From: an uncultured Opitutia bacterium
Lineage (GTDB): Bacteria; Verrucomicrobiota; Verrucomicrobiia; Opitutales; UBA953
DNA length: 64,000 nucleotides
Reading direction: 5' to 3'
Assembly: GCA_903855995.1 (NCBI GenBank)
Contig: CAIOAN010000012.1
Location: forward strand, 186,001 to 250,000
Both the position numbers and the translations under genes were made by a program. Shown here in pieces: positions 11,009-20,066 of this stretch. Positions within the stretch are counted from its first letter, which is position 1, and each line of letters begins with the position of its first letter. Below the pieces are notes generated by a model, which searched no databases, was not told where the DNA came from, and saw only the letters and a list, made by a program, of their open reading frames with translations.

Positions 11009-11977
11009 ATGTCCACCAACATCAACGCCGCCGGCACTTGGGTGCCGCGCCTCCGCGAGCAGGTCGCCCGTGTCGTCGTCGGCCAGCAATACCTCGTCGA
11101 CCGACTGCTGATCGGCCTCCTCGCTAACGGGCACGTGCTGCTCGAAGGTGTTCCGGGCCTGGCGAAGACACTCTCGGTGCGCACGCTCGCCCAGACCGTG
11201 CACGCGGATTTCTCGCGCATCCAGTTCACCCCCGACCTGCTGCCCGCCGACATCGTCGGCACGCTCATCTACGACCCGAAGTCCGGCGAGTATAACGTCA
11301 AGCGCGGCCCGATCTTCGCCAACTTCGTGCTCGCCGATGAAATCAACCGCGCGCCGGCCAAGGTGCAGTCCGCCCTCCTTGAGGCGATGCAGGAACGCCA
11401 GGTGACGCTCGGCGGCGAAACCCATAAGCTCCCCTCGCCGTTCCTCGTGCTGGCCACGCAGAACCCGATTGACCAAGAAGGCACCTACCCGCTGCCCGAA
11501 GCCCAAGTCGATCGCTTCATGCTCAAGCTCAACATCGGCTACCCAACGCGCGAGGAAGAGCGCCGGATTCTCGACGCCATGGCGACCACTTCGCCGAAGC
11601 TCGATGTCGAGGCGGTCATCTCACAGCAGGAGATCCTCGACGCCCGCAAGGCCGTCGACGCCATCCACGTCGCCGACCCGATTCGCGATTACATCGTCTC
11701 GCTCGTGCTGGCCACGCGCGGACAACACCCGGGCGGCCCCGACCTCGCCAAGTTCCTCCAGTTCGGCGCCTCGCCGCGCGCGACGATCAACCTCACCCTC
11801 GCCGCCAAGGCCTGGGCTTTCCTGCAGGGCCGCGATCACGTGACGCCGCAGGACATCAAGGATATCGCGCCGGACGTGCTCCGCCACCGCTTGATCCTCA
11901 CCTACGAAGCCGACGCCGAAGGGGTCGACGCCGACGCCATCGTGCGCCGGGTGCTCGACGCCGTCAGCGTTCCCTAA
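11009..11977 (+). CDS. MoxR-family AAA+ ATPase
   Basis: 322 residues. Walker A is GVPGLAKT (47-54), Walker B is FVLADEINRAP (about 106-116), and the sensor/arginine region includes ATQNPIDQEGTYPLPEAQVDRFM. MoxR ATPases act as chaperones that insert cofactors or mature partner proteins, working with the VWA proteins encoded next to them. It heads the Bat block here: DUF58, a small membrane protein, two VWA proteins, a TPR protein, BatD and BatE-like follow in order with tiny gaps. Its 88-bp upstream region has no clear terminator after pyrG. Confidence 0.93.
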   Translation: MSTNINAAGTWVPRLREQVARVVVGQQYLVDRLLIGLLANGHVLLEGVPGLAKTLSVRTLAQTVHADFSRIQFTPDLLPADIVGTLIYDPKSGEYNVKRGPIFANFVLADEINRAPAKVQSALLEAMQERQVTLGGETHKLPSPFLVLATQNPIDQEGTYPLPEAQVDRFMLKLNIGYPTREEERRILDAMATTSPKLDVEAVISQQEILDARKAVDAIHVADPIRDYIVSLVLATRGQHPGGPDLAKFLQFGASPRATINLTLAAKAWAFLQGRDHVTPQDIKDIAPDVLRHRLILTYEADAEGVDADAIVRRVLDAVSVP

Positions 11978-11993
11978 ACCGACCGGAGCGCCC

Positions 11994-12902
11994 GTGGACC
12001 GCCCCGTCCAGACCAACCCGCAGGAGACCCTCCGACGCGCCCAGCGTGTCGAGATTGTCGCCACGCGGATGGTCAACGACGCCATGGTCGGCGCCTACCT
12101 TTCACGCTTCAAGGGACGCGGCACCGACTTCGAGGAACTCCGCGAATACGTGCCGGGCGACGACGTGCGGGCGATGGATTGGAACGTCACCGCGCGCATG
12201 GGCAAGCCTTTCATCCGCCTCCACCGCGAAGAGCGCGAGCTCACCATGGTGATCGCGCTCGACGTCTCGGGTTCAGCCTCTTTCGGCTCCGGCGAAGCCA
12301 CGCTCCGTGAACGCGCGGCCGAAGTCGCCGCGTGTCTTGCCGTCTCCGCGCTCAAGGCCGGCGACAAAGTCGGCCTGCTTCTCTTCAGTGATCAAGAGGA
12401 GCTCTGGGTGAGTCCGAAGAAAGGCCGCCGTCACGTCCTGCGTATCATCCGAGATGCACTCGAGTTCACCGCCGTCTCCCGCCGCACTTCTTTCACCCGC
12501 CCCATGCGCCGGCTCGGCCGCGCGCTGCGCCGCCGCTCGATGGTGTTCGTCGTCTCCGACTTCCTGCCGGGGGCGGAAGGCGGCGAAGCCATGGCCGCCG
12601 CCCTGGGCGAACTCAACGCGCGCCACGACACCGCATGCGTCCAGCTCGTCGACGAACGTGAGCGCATTCTGCCCGACGTCGGCGTCATCGCCTTGGAGGA
12701 CGCCGAAACCGGCGAAATCCGCGAAGTCGACACCGGCTCCGCGGTGACCCGTCAGCGTTTCGCCGACACCGCCGAAGCCCGGCTTGCCGACACCGCCGCC
12801 GGACTAGCGCGCGCCGGTATGGACGTCGCCCGGCTCGAAGCCGCCGCCGCGGTGGCGCCCGCCCTCTCCCGCTTCTTCGAACGCCGCCGGCGCCGCCGCT
12901 GA
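11994..12902 (+). CDS. DUF58 domain protein (Bat operon)
   Basis: 302 residues from GTG 11994. It carries the DUF58 signature (FKGRGTDFEELREYVPGDDVRAMDW, near residue 40) and then a VWA-like fold with the MIDAS start ALDVSGSASF (about 88). DUF58 proteins are the usual direct partners of MoxR ATPases and are soluble here, with no membrane helix. It sits 16 bp after moxR and overlaps the next start by one base (TGATG), implying translational coupling. Confidence 0.9.
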   Translation: MDRPVQTNPQETLRRAQRVEIVATRMVNDAMVGAYLSRFKGRGTDFEELREYVPGDDVRAMDWNVTARMGKPFIRLHREERELTMVIALDVSGSASFGSGEATLRERAAEVAACLAVSALKAGDKVGLLLFSDQEELWVSPKKGRRHVLRIIRDALEFTAVSRRTSFTRPMRRLGRALRRRSMVFVVSDFLPGAEGGEAMAAALGELNARHDTACVQLVDERERILPDVGVIALEDAETGEIREVDTGSAVTRQRFADTAEARLADTAAGLARAGMDVARLEAAAAVAPALSRFFERRRRRR

Positions 12903-13402
12903 TGTTTCTCGCGATCGACGAAGTTCCGGTGGTCCTGCTCGGCCCCAAGCCGCCGATCGCCCCGAGCGGATGGGAAGCCCACTGGCCGTTCGCTTTACTG
13001 GCACTCATCGTCATCGGCGGACTCACCATCGCCTCGCGGCAGTGGCGCCGCCGCCGCCCTTCTCTCCCGGCCATCATCGAACTCGAGAAGGCCCTGCTGC
13101 AGGCAGAAGCCCGCCCGGGCGAAGGGGCCACCCGCGAAGTCACCTCCGCATTGCGGACCTATCTCGCGGCGATCGACACACGCGTCGCCGCCTCGCTTTC
13201 CACCGAAGAACTCAGCGTGCGCATCAGCGGACTCGCGGTCTTCCTGCCCGCCCGCCAGCCGCTGCTGGCGGCCCTGCGCAGCGCCGACGCCGCGAAGTTC
13301 GCCGGCACTCCGGTGGAGCTTCCCCTGTTGCTCGCCGGCGTGCGCGAAGCCGCGCAGCGCATCGAGGACGCCCGCCGAACCTTCGGCCAACTCCGCCGCT
13401 GA
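12902..13402 (+). CDS. Small single-pass membrane protein of the Bat operon (DUF4381-like)
   Basis: 166 residues. One transmembrane helix lies at about 28-46 (HWPFALLALIVIGGLTIA), followed by a basic RQWRRRRP stop-transfer and a helical cytoplasmic domain. Position, size and topology match the DUF4381-type component that lies between DUF58 and the first VWA gene in Bat operons. The sequence itself is weakly conserved, so the family name is tentative. The start overlaps the DUF58 stop, and the next gene begins 1 bp after its stop. Confidence 0.65.
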   Translation: MFLAIDEVPVVLLGPKPPIAPSGWEAHWPFALLALIVIGGLTIASRQWRRRRPSLPAIIELEKALLQAEARPGEGATREVTSALRTYLAAIDTRVAASLSTEELSVRISGLAVFLPARQPLLAALRSADAAKFAGTPVELPLLLAGVREAAQRIEDARRTFGQLRR

Positions 13403-13403
13403 C

Positions 13404-14444
13404 ATGGAAACCGGCTTCGAATTCCAGTATCCGTGGGTGCTCCTGTTGCTGGCGCTGCTGCCGCTTTACGCGTGGTTGCGCGGGCGCATCGGAAAATCCG
13501 CCGCCCTGCTCTTCCCCGACACCACCCTGCTCGCCGGCATCTCGCGCCCTGTCCGCGAGCAAGCCGGTCGCCTGCGCGCGTTCGTCCGCCTGCTGACTGC
13601 CTCGGCACTCCTCATCGCGATCGCCGGGCCCCGGACCGCCAACAAGGAGATCGAACGGGAGACCGAAGGCCTCGACATCATGCTGGTCGTGGATCTTTCC
13701 TGGTCGATGATGGCGTTGGACATGAGCACCAAGCGCGAGGAAGTCACGCGCTGGCAGGCCAGTCAGAACGTCATCTACGACTTCCTCGGCAAGCGGCCCG
13801 ATGACCGCATCGGCGCCGTGGTCTTCTCTGGCAAGCCCTACCTGCTGAGCCCGCTCACCATTAATAAGATCTGGGTCGAGAAAGGCATCGACCGGATGCA
13901 CATCGGCATCATCCAGGAAACCGGCACCGCAATCGGCGAAGCCGTGGCCATGGCCGTCGACCGGATGAAGAACGTGAAGGGCAAGAACTCCAAGGTCATC
14001 ATCCTGCTTACGGATGGCGACGACAACATGAGCAAGGCCATCCTCCCCGTGCCGGCCGCGGAGCTGGCCGCCGCGATGGGCATCCGCCTCTACTGCATCG
14101 GACTCGGCAAGGACGAACCCACGGTGCTTCCGCAGTTCGATCGCCGCACGGGCAAGCTTTACCGCGATGTCTTCGGCAAGACGCTGCCGATGCAGACAAT
14201 CAACCCCGCCAATTACCTCATGCTCGGCAAGATGGCCAAGGTCACCGGCGGACGTTTCTACCGCGCACTGGACCAGAACCAGCTCAGTCGAGTCTACGAG
14301 GAAATCAATCGACTCGAACGGACCGAGGTGAAGATCCGCGAGTCGACGACCTACGAAAGCTACCGGCTCATCTGGGCCGCCATCGCGGGACTACTCCTGC
14401 TATGGGAACTCATCGCAGCCCTCGTGTGGCCGCGCTCCCCCTGA
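13404..14444 (+). CDS. BatA-like VWA-domain membrane protein
   Basis: 346 residues. An N-terminal helix pair (about 9-24 and 62-74) precedes a VWA domain whose MIDAS begins at MLVVDLSWSMMAL (about 93-105), with further MIDAS segments in TGTAIGEAV and LLTDGDDN. A final helix lies at about 322-340 (IWAAIAGLLLLWELIAAL). This is the classical Bat protein topology: a periplasm-facing or membrane-anchored VWA domain held by N- and C-terminal helices. It acts with the MoxR ATPase; in Bacteroides the operon is linked to aerotolerance, but the molecular role is still unclear. Confidence 0.88.
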   Translation: METGFEFQYPWVLLLLALLPLYAWLRGRIGKSAALLFPDTTLLAGISRPVREQAGRLRAFVRLLTASALLIAIAGPRTANKEIERETEGLDIMLVVDLSWSMMALDMSTKREEVTRWQASQNVIYDFLGKRPDDRIGAVVFSGKPYLLSPLTINKIWVEKGIDRMHIGIIQETGTAIGEAVAMAVDRMKNVKGKNSKVIILLTDGDDNMSKAILPVPAAELAAAMGIRLYCIGLGKDEPTVLPQFDRRTGKLYRDVFGKTLPMQTINPANYLMLGKMAKVTGGRFYRALDQNQLSRVYEEINRLERTEVKIRESTTYESYRLIWAAIAGLLLLWELIAALVWPRSP

Positions 14445-14447
14445 GGC

Positions 14448-15461
14448 ATGGACTCCGCCGACTTCCATTTCGAGCAACCCTGGCTGCTGGCCGTCGCCAT
14501 CGTCGGCGGTATCGCCGCGTTCGCCGCCCTGCGCTGGACTGAACGCCGGCGCCGCCTAGGGCTCGCTGATTTCGCCGCCTCGCGATTGCTGAGCCAACTC
14601 ACCGCCGGCTATTCCGCCGCCCGCCGCACCACCAAAGACATCGCCCTATCGGCCGCCGTGATCCTGCTCGGGGCCGCCTTCGCCGGCCCCCGCTGGGGCA
14701 TCGAGGTCAGCCAACAGCGCGGCGCCACCGAAGACGTCGTCTTCGCGCTCGACGTCTCCAAGTCGATGCTCGTGGCGGACATGTCCCCGACCCGGCTGGC
14801 CCGGGCGAAGGCGGCGATCGCCAATTTCGTGAAGCGCAAGGGCACGGGCAACGTCGGCTTGGTCGCCTTTGCGGGTCAGGCCTTCCTGCAATGCCCACTG
14901 ACACGCGACTACGATGCGTTCTTCCGCTCGCTCGAAGAAACGGATACCACGAGCATCCAGGTTCCTGGCACCGACATCGGGCGCGCGCTGGAAGAAGCCG
15001 AGCTCGCCTTTTACTCCAACCGCAACCGCAAGCTCCTGATCCTCCTCACCGACGGCGAGGACCTCGAGGCCGGCGGCATCGAGAGCGCCAAGAAACTCAA
15101 ACGCCGCGGCCTCGTCGTGCACGCCGTCGGCGTCGGCACGCCCGCCGGTGGCCCGATTCGGGTTCTCAGCGCCATGGGCGCCGTCGACACCCTGAAGGAT
15201 TCTGCGGGCGAGGAAATCCGCAGCCGACTGGATGAAAAGACCCTCGGTGAACTCGCCGGCAGCACCGGCGGGCGCTTCATCCGCCTCGGCCAGGCCGGCG
15301 AGGGCATGGAAGCCCTGCGCCTCGCCATTCAAGCCGGCACCGACGAGAACGGCAGCGGCCGCCGCGGTATCCCGCGCGAGGAATGGCTCATCGCTGCCGC
15401 CCTGCTCCTGCTCATCATCGAATCACTCACTTCCACCCGCCGCGCCGCCGCCCGCCCATGA
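14448..15461 (+). CDS. BatB-like VWA-domain membrane protein
   Basis: 337 residues with the same topology as its upstream neighbour: helices near the N-terminus (WLLAVAIVGGIAAFAAL and ALSAAVILLGAAFAG), a VWA domain with MIDAS DVSKSMLVADMSP and LLTDGEDLEAGG, and a C-terminal helix (LIAAALLLLIIES). The pair is probably an ancient duplication and gives two VWA subunits per operon, as in Bacteroidetes (BatA/BatB). Its stop overlaps the ATG of the next gene (ATGA at 15458-15461). Confidence 0.88.
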   Translation: MDSADFHFEQPWLLAVAIVGGIAAFAALRWTERRRRLGLADFAASRLLSQLTAGYSAARRTTKDIALSAAVILLGAAFAGPRWGIEVSQQRGATEDVVFALDVSKSMLVADMSPTRLARAKAAIANFVKRKGTGNVGLVAFAGQAFLQCPLTRDYDAFFRSLEETDTTSIQVPGTDIGRALEEAELAFYSNRNRKLLILLTDGEDLEAGGIESAKKLKRRGLVVHAVGVGTPAGGPIRVLSAMGAVDTLKDSAGEEIRSRLDEKTLGELAGSTGGRFIRLGQAGEGMEALRLAIQAGTDENGSGRRGIPREEWLIAAALLLLIIESLTSTRRAAARP

Positions 15462-16435
15462 GAGCCTCGCTCTGCTTCCTCTTCCTCGCGGCCGGCCTCT
15501 TCGCCGCCGACAAGCCGCCCGGCGACCTTTCTGGCATGAACGCCCGAGAGCTGCATAACCGCGGCACCGAGCGACTCAAGGAAGGCGATCTGACCAGCGC
15601 CGAGGAAGCCTTGCGCGCGTCGCTCGCGATGGATGTGGATGAACTCCGCCCTCCCGCCCTTCATAATCTCGGCCATGTGCGCTTCGGCCGTGGCCGCGCC
15701 GCCCTTGGCGGGAAAACCTCCGCCGATATCAGCGAGCTGACCATCGCGCGCTCTTACCTGGAAGCAGCGGACGCCGATATCTCGGACATGAAGGACCAGA
15801 TCGAGCTGCTCGACAAAGCCAAAGCCGAGAAGCGCGAGCCCGACTACGTACCCGCCACCGCCGCGCTCGGCGGAGGTATCAGCACTTACCGCACCATCAA
15901 GAAACTCATCCCGAAGGAGGAGGCCATGGTCGCCAAGCGCAACGGCATCATCGCCAGCTGGACACGCTCGGTCGGCGACTTCCGCGGCGCCTTGGAACTC
16001 GACGCCGCCGATGCCCAGGCCAAGGCCAACGCCGAGACGATCGAAGAACTGCTCCGGGCTCTGCGCCTCGAGACCCAGGCCTTGGAAGAGACGATCGAGG
16101 CCCAACGGAAGAAACTCGAGGAATTGCGCGAGGTCATCAAGGAGCTCGCCAAACGCATCCCCGACGAACACCTGCCGCAGTCGGCCCAAGGCGACGATGA
16201 TGACGATGAGAATTTCCTCCCCCCCGAACGCCAGAAGCCGAATGACGGCAAGGGCAGCCAGAAGAAACCGCGCGAAGGCGATGAGCAGAAGATGACCGAG
16301 CAGGAAGCCCGGGGATCGCTCGAGGGCCTGAAGAATGAATTCGGCCGCAAGATGCCCGCCGGCCAGAAGGACGGCCCGAACGGCACTGGCGGCAAGGGCG
16401 GCAAACCCACCGACAAGAAAGGCAAGGATTACTAA
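15458..16435 (+). CDS. Bat-operon TPR protein (BatC-like)
   Basis: 325 residues from ATG 15458, which overlaps the previous stop and gives a clean signal peptide (RASLCFLFLAAGLFAAD). TPR-like helices follow (ELHNRGTERLKEGDLTSAEEALRASL), then a long charged coiled-coil (about 200-245, rich in E, L, R, K) and an acidic Asp run (DDDDDE). The last 80 residues are a disordered Lys/Gly/Pro tail. Position between the VWA genes and batD matches BatC, a periplasmic TPR protein. Sequence conservation outside the TPR part is low. Confidence 0.75.
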   Translation: MRASLCFLFLAAGLFAADKPPGDLSGMNARELHNRGTERLKEGDLTSAEEALRASLAMDVDELRPPALHNLGHVRFGRGRAALGGKTSADISELTIARSYLEAADADISDMKDQIELLDKAKAEKREPDYVPATAALGGGISTYRTIKKLIPKEEAMVAKRNGIIASWTRSVGDFRGALELDAADAQAKANAETIEELLRALRLETQALEETIEAQRKKLEELREVIKELAKRIPDEHLPQSAQGDDDDDENFLPPERQKPNDGKGSQKKPREGDEQKMTEQEARGSLEGLKNEFGRKMPAGQKDGPNGTGGKGGKPTDKKGKDY

Positions 16436-16436
16436 G

Positions 16437-18113
16437 ATGTGCCGCTTGCTCTCCCTCCTGACGGTTGGCCTGTTCGTGTGCGTCGCACGAGCGGAAGATC
16501 GTGTCAGTTGGGAGATCACGCCGCGCGTCACCGCCCCTGGACAGCCCTTTCGCCTGCAGATCCAGGTCGAGTCCGACGTCGTGCTCGGTGGCGCCCAGAA
16601 CGTTGGCAAGGAAATCAAGCCGCCGCGCGGCATGGCCCTCCGCCTTTCGGGGCAGATCATCCGGCCGGACTCCACCGAGGCCACCCTGAACTTCTCCGGC
16701 GTCGCTCCAGATCAAGAAGGTGAATATATCATCCCGAGCTTCAACCTGCGCTTTGCGCGCAAGATCATCGTCGCCCCCGAGGTCAAACTGATCGTCAGCA
16801 AGACCGTGAACTTCCGCCGCTCCGAACAGGCCCGAGCGGAGCTGGAAATCCCGCGCCGCACCTTCTTCGTCGGCGAGCTCATCCACGGCGCCATCAACAT
16901 GTACGGCGGAGAGTCCGAGGGTGTCGTCGCTTCCTTCGGACTCGAATCAGTCGCCGAAGGCTTCACGTTTCAGATTTCGGCCGACCGCCAGCCACTCCCC
17001 GTCGACAAAGGCCAGGGACTCCAGACGACCTTCGACCTGACGCCCATTCGCGAAGGCGAGAACGAGATCGCGATCAACGGTATCATGCTCATCCAAGCGG
17101 GCGAAGTTAATGCCTTCAGCACGGCCGGGCGCGACCGACCCTTCGCCTTCCGCCGCCGGATCAGCGTAGAGCACGTGCCGGAAAAAGGCCGCCCCGCGGA
17201 TTGGTCCGGGGCGATCGGAAAGTTCACCGTCGAGACCGTGCAGGTCTCAAATGAAAAGCCCGAGGTCGGCGAGCCCATCCGCCTGCGCGCCGTGCTCACC
17301 GGCGCCGGCAATCTCGACCGCATCGTCCCGCCCGAGCTCGCCAGCAGTGAAATCTGGGATGTGCTCCCCGCCGTGGAGCGCCGCCGCCATGCGGAAGAGC
17401 AGCGCTTCTTCGTCTACACACTCGTACCCCGACTGCCCGGCAAACACGCCACTCCCGCGATTCACTTCTCCGTCTTCAACCCCGAGACACGCACTTATAG
17501 CAGGCTCGATTTCCCCGCCCAGGAGGTAACCGTCACCGGCAATGCGCCTGCGAAAGTCGACCTCGTGAACGCCGATCCGGCGGCACCCGTCGGCGGGCCA
17601 GGCAAGATTTCCGGTTTGGCGACGCCGCAGCCCCGCCAGGGTGCGACCTTCCTGCGCACCCAAGGCCCCGTGGCGCCGCTCGCCGCCTCGCGCGGATTCT
17701 GGTCTGGCAACCTCCTGGCCCTCCTCGCCACGACGCTCACCGTGGCTATCCTACTATACGCCGGCTACCTCGCGGCTCATCCCGAGATTCTCATCCGCCG
17801 CCGCGCCCGCGCCATCGTGAAGACGGCCCAGACAGCGACGTCTGAGGCCCAACGCCGAGGTGACGCGCACGCCGCGGCCATCGCCGCCGTCGGCGGACTC
17901 CAGGCCGGCTGTGCCGCCCTGCTCGGAGCGGAACCCGAAGCCATGACCCAGAGCGACGTGCAACGCGTCTTCCCTGGCGCCAACCGCGAGGATCTCGATA
18001 TTCTGTTCGCCCACGCCCACGCCGGACGTTTCGGCGCTCAATCCGGCAACGAATCCGCCACCGCCCGAGAAGTCGCCCTCTCTCTCCTGCGCCAACTCCA
18101 TAAAATGCTATGA
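16437..18113 (+). CDS. BatD-like protein (oxygen-tolerance family)
   Basis: 558 residues from ATG 16437, two bases after the previous stop. A signal peptide (CRLLSLLTVGLFVCVARA) is followed by repeated Ig-like/beta-sandwich domains with the BatD pattern (VSWEITPRVTAPGQPFRLQI, then FFVGELIHG, then VETVQVSNEKPEVGEPIRLRAVLTGAGNLDRI). A transmembrane helix lies at about 432-450 (LLALLATTLTVAILLYAGYL), and a cytoplasmic helical tail follows. It is the largest Bat component and probably scaffolds the VWA subunits at the membrane. The 3' end overlaps the next gene by 4 bp (ATGA). Confidence 0.85.
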   Translation: MCRLLSLLTVGLFVCVARAEDRVSWEITPRVTAPGQPFRLQIQVESDVVLGGAQNVGKEIKPPRGMALRLSGQIIRPDSTEATLNFSGVAPDQEGEYIIPSFNLRFARKIIVAPEVKLIVSKTVNFRRSEQARAELEIPRRTFFVGELIHGAINMYGGESEGVVASFGLESVAEGFTFQISADRQPLPVDKGQGLQTTFDLTPIREGENEIAINGIMLIQAGEVNAFSTAGRDRPFAFRRRISVEHVPEKGRPADWSGAIGKFTVETVQVSNEKPEVGEPIRLRAVLTGAGNLDRIVPPELASSEIWDVLPAVERRRHAEEQRFFVYTLVPRLPGKHATPAIHFSVFNPETRTYSRLDFPAQEVTVTGNAPAKVDLVNADPAAPVGGPGKISGLATPQPRQGATFLRTQGPVAPLAASRGFWSGNLLALLATTLTVAILLYAGYLAAHPEILIRRRARAIVKTAQTATSEAQRRGDAHAAAIAAVGGLQAGCAALLGAEPEAMTQSDVQRVFPGANREDLDILFAHAHAGRFGAQSGNESATAREVALSLLRQLHKML

Positions 18114-18871
18114 GGACTCCTTTCCTCGCCATCACTTGCTGGCTGACGGCTTGTTTTGCCGCCGAAACCACCGGCCCCTCGGCCGCGGAACGCAGTTACG
18201 CCAAGGGTGATTACGCCGCGGCCGTCGAACAATGGCAGCAGGAGATTCACTCCCAGGGCGTGACCGCCGGCCTCCTCGGGGCCGTGGGCAATGCAGAATG
18301 GAAACTCGGCCGCAAAGGCCGGGCGATGATCTGCTGGGAAAGGGCACTGCTATTGGACCCTCGTGACACCGTAGCCCTGGCGGGTATCCGCCACGCTCAG
18401 AATGCCGGCGGCACGGAACGTCCGGCGATGACCTGGGCGGAAACTTTTTCGACAGCCGTAGGGGCAGATACCTGGCTGATCGTCGCGGCCGCCTCGTTCT
18501 GGGTGGCGCTGCTCACCGTCATCATCCCGAAGATGCGCCGCAAGCCGGCCAACGACTGGACCCAGCGCGCGCGCCTCAGCGCCGTCACGCTACTCGCCTT
18601 GTGCATTCCCGGACTATGGGGAGCGCGTTCGTACGCTTCACGTGCCGTCGTCCGCAAGACCGAGGTATCCCTGCGACTCACGCCCACCTTGCTCGGAGAG
18701 CCCCTGCACGGGGTGGCGGAAGGCGATGTCGTGCGCACGGGCCGCCCCTTCAACGGACACATCCGCATCACCACCGCCGATGGCAAGACCGGCTGGGTGC
18801 GGGCCGGTGAGATTGAGAGCGTCTGGGGCGGTGGCCTGCCGGCCGACCTCGACCAGAAGGCCGCGCCCTAA
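18110..18871 (+). CDS. BatE-like TPR / SH3 protein
   Basis: 253 residues: signal peptide (LAITCWLTACFAAE), a short TPR stretch (AERSYAKGDYAAAVEQWQQEI ... WERALLLDPRD), two transmembrane helices (about 122-143 and 158-172) and a C-terminal bacterial SH3-like domain (LRLTPTLLGEPLHGVAEGDVV ... GKTGWVRAGEIE). This TPR-TM-TM-SH3 order is that of BatE. It closes the Bat operon; the following LptF-type gene starts about 33 bp later and could be co-transcribed. Confidence 0.8.
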   Translation: MRTPFLAITCWLTACFAAETTGPSAAERSYAKGDYAAAVEQWQQEIHSQGVTAGLLGAVGNAEWKLGRKGRAMICWERALLLDPRDTVALAGIRHAQNAGGTERPAMTWAETFSTAVGADTWLIVAAASFWVALLTVIIPKMRRKPANDWTQRARLSAVTLLALCIPGLWGARSYASRAVVRKTEVSLRLTPTLLGEPLHGVAEGDVVRTGRPFNGHIRITTADGKTGWVRAGEIESVWGGGLPADLDQKAAP

Positions 18872-18904
18872 TCCTTTCGCCTTGGAGAAGTCGGCCCGCT
18901 GGGC

Positions 18905-20062
18905 TTGGATGTCCCCGTGCGCATCCTTGACCGCCACGTCCTGATCGAAACCGCCATTGCTGGCGGAGCCGCGACGGGTGCGTTCGTCTTCGTGATGGTA
19001 GCCAGCAACATCCTCCAGCAGGTGGCGGGAGCCATCGCCTCCGGGCGAGTCAGCGGCTGGGAAGGCCTAGAGCTGGTCGGGCTGCTTTTCCCGGGCGTCA
19101 TTCCTTACGCACTGCCAATGGGCATGCTCACCGGCGTGCTCATGGCCGTCGGCCGCATGAGCTCGCAACATGAGATCACGGCTATGAAAGCCAGCGGGAG
19201 CAGCCTCAGCCGGATTGCCCGACCGATTTTCGTGCTCGCGGCGTGCCTCGCCGTGATCTCCGCCTGGCTCAATCTCGAGATCGCCCCGATTTCCAACACC
19301 GAATACCGCCGACTCCTCGTCGGGTCCGCAAAAGATAATCCGGCCTCGGTGATCGCCCCTGGTAAACTCAACCGCCAGTTCCCGGGCATGGTCATCCGTG
19401 CCGCCGAGCGGGATGGAGAAGTCCTCCGCGACTTCTGGCTCTGGCGGCTCGACGCCCAAGGGCGACTGGTTCAGACCATCCACGCCAGCGAGGCACGCCT
19501 GAGTCGGGGCGAGAACAAAGCGGGGGAAGGCATCCTGCGCGTGGCACTCACCGACGCCCGCATGGAGTCGCGGCAAACCGGCGACCAGAGCTTCCTGCAG
19601 CCCGCCTCTTATGCGTCGGCCAAGACTTCCACCCTGGAGTTCCCCGCCTCGGGCGTCTTCAAAGATGGCGCGAATTTTGATCGCAAACTGCGATGGCTGA
19701 CGACCTCCGAACTTTTTGATGCGATGGACAAAGGCTGGCAGGTGCCGCCCAAGGCCACGCCCGCGCAAATTGAACTGAGCAAAATGCTTCCCCGCACGCA
19801 GTTCATGTCACACCTCGCCGGCGCCTTTTCCGTCTTCTCCCTGGCCCTGCTCGCGGTACCGCTCGCCGTGCGCGTGGGACGCGCCGAGACCTTCGTCAAC
19901 GCCTCCATCGCCCTCGGCGTGGCGCTGTCTTACTACATGCTGACCTCGGCGGCGGCCTACGTGAAGAATCCAGCCTGGCATCCCGACCTCCTGATCTGGA
20001 TACCCAATGTCGTGGTCGTGGTCGTGGCCCTGACGCTGCTCCGGCGCGCCTCGCGCCACTAA
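18905..20062 (+). CDS. LptF/LptG family permease
   Basis: 385 residues from TTG 18905; GTG 18917 is an alternative. Six hydrophobic helices are arranged as three N-terminal (about 17-40, 60-85, 104-122) and three C-terminal (about 300-380) around a periplasmic beta-jellyroll domain. This is the YjgP/YjgQ arrangement used to pull lipopolysaccharide from the inner membrane with LptB. Conserved features include PYALPMGMLTGVLMAVGRMSSQHEITAMKASG. Only one such gene is here; its partner is presumably elsewhere. It converges on ctaG with a 4-bp gap. Confidence 0.88.
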   Translation: MDVPVRILDRHVLIETAIAGGAATGAFVFVMVASNILQQVAGAIASGRVSGWEGLELVGLLFPGVIPYALPMGMLTGVLMAVGRMSSQHEITAMKASGSSLSRIARPIFVLAACLAVISAWLNLEIAPISNTEYRRLLVGSAKDNPASVIAPGKLNRQFPGMVIRAAERDGEVLRDFWLWRLDAQGRLVQTIHASEARLSRGENKAGEGILRVALTDARMESRQTGDQSFLQPASYASAKTSTLEFPASGVFKDGANFDRKLRWLTTSELFDAMDKGWQVPPKATPAQIELSKMLPRTQFMSHLAGAFSVFSLALLAVPLAVRVGRAETFVNASIALGVALSYYMLTSAAAYVKNPAWHPDLLIWIPNVVVVVVALTLLRRASRH

Positions 20063-20066
20063 GCGC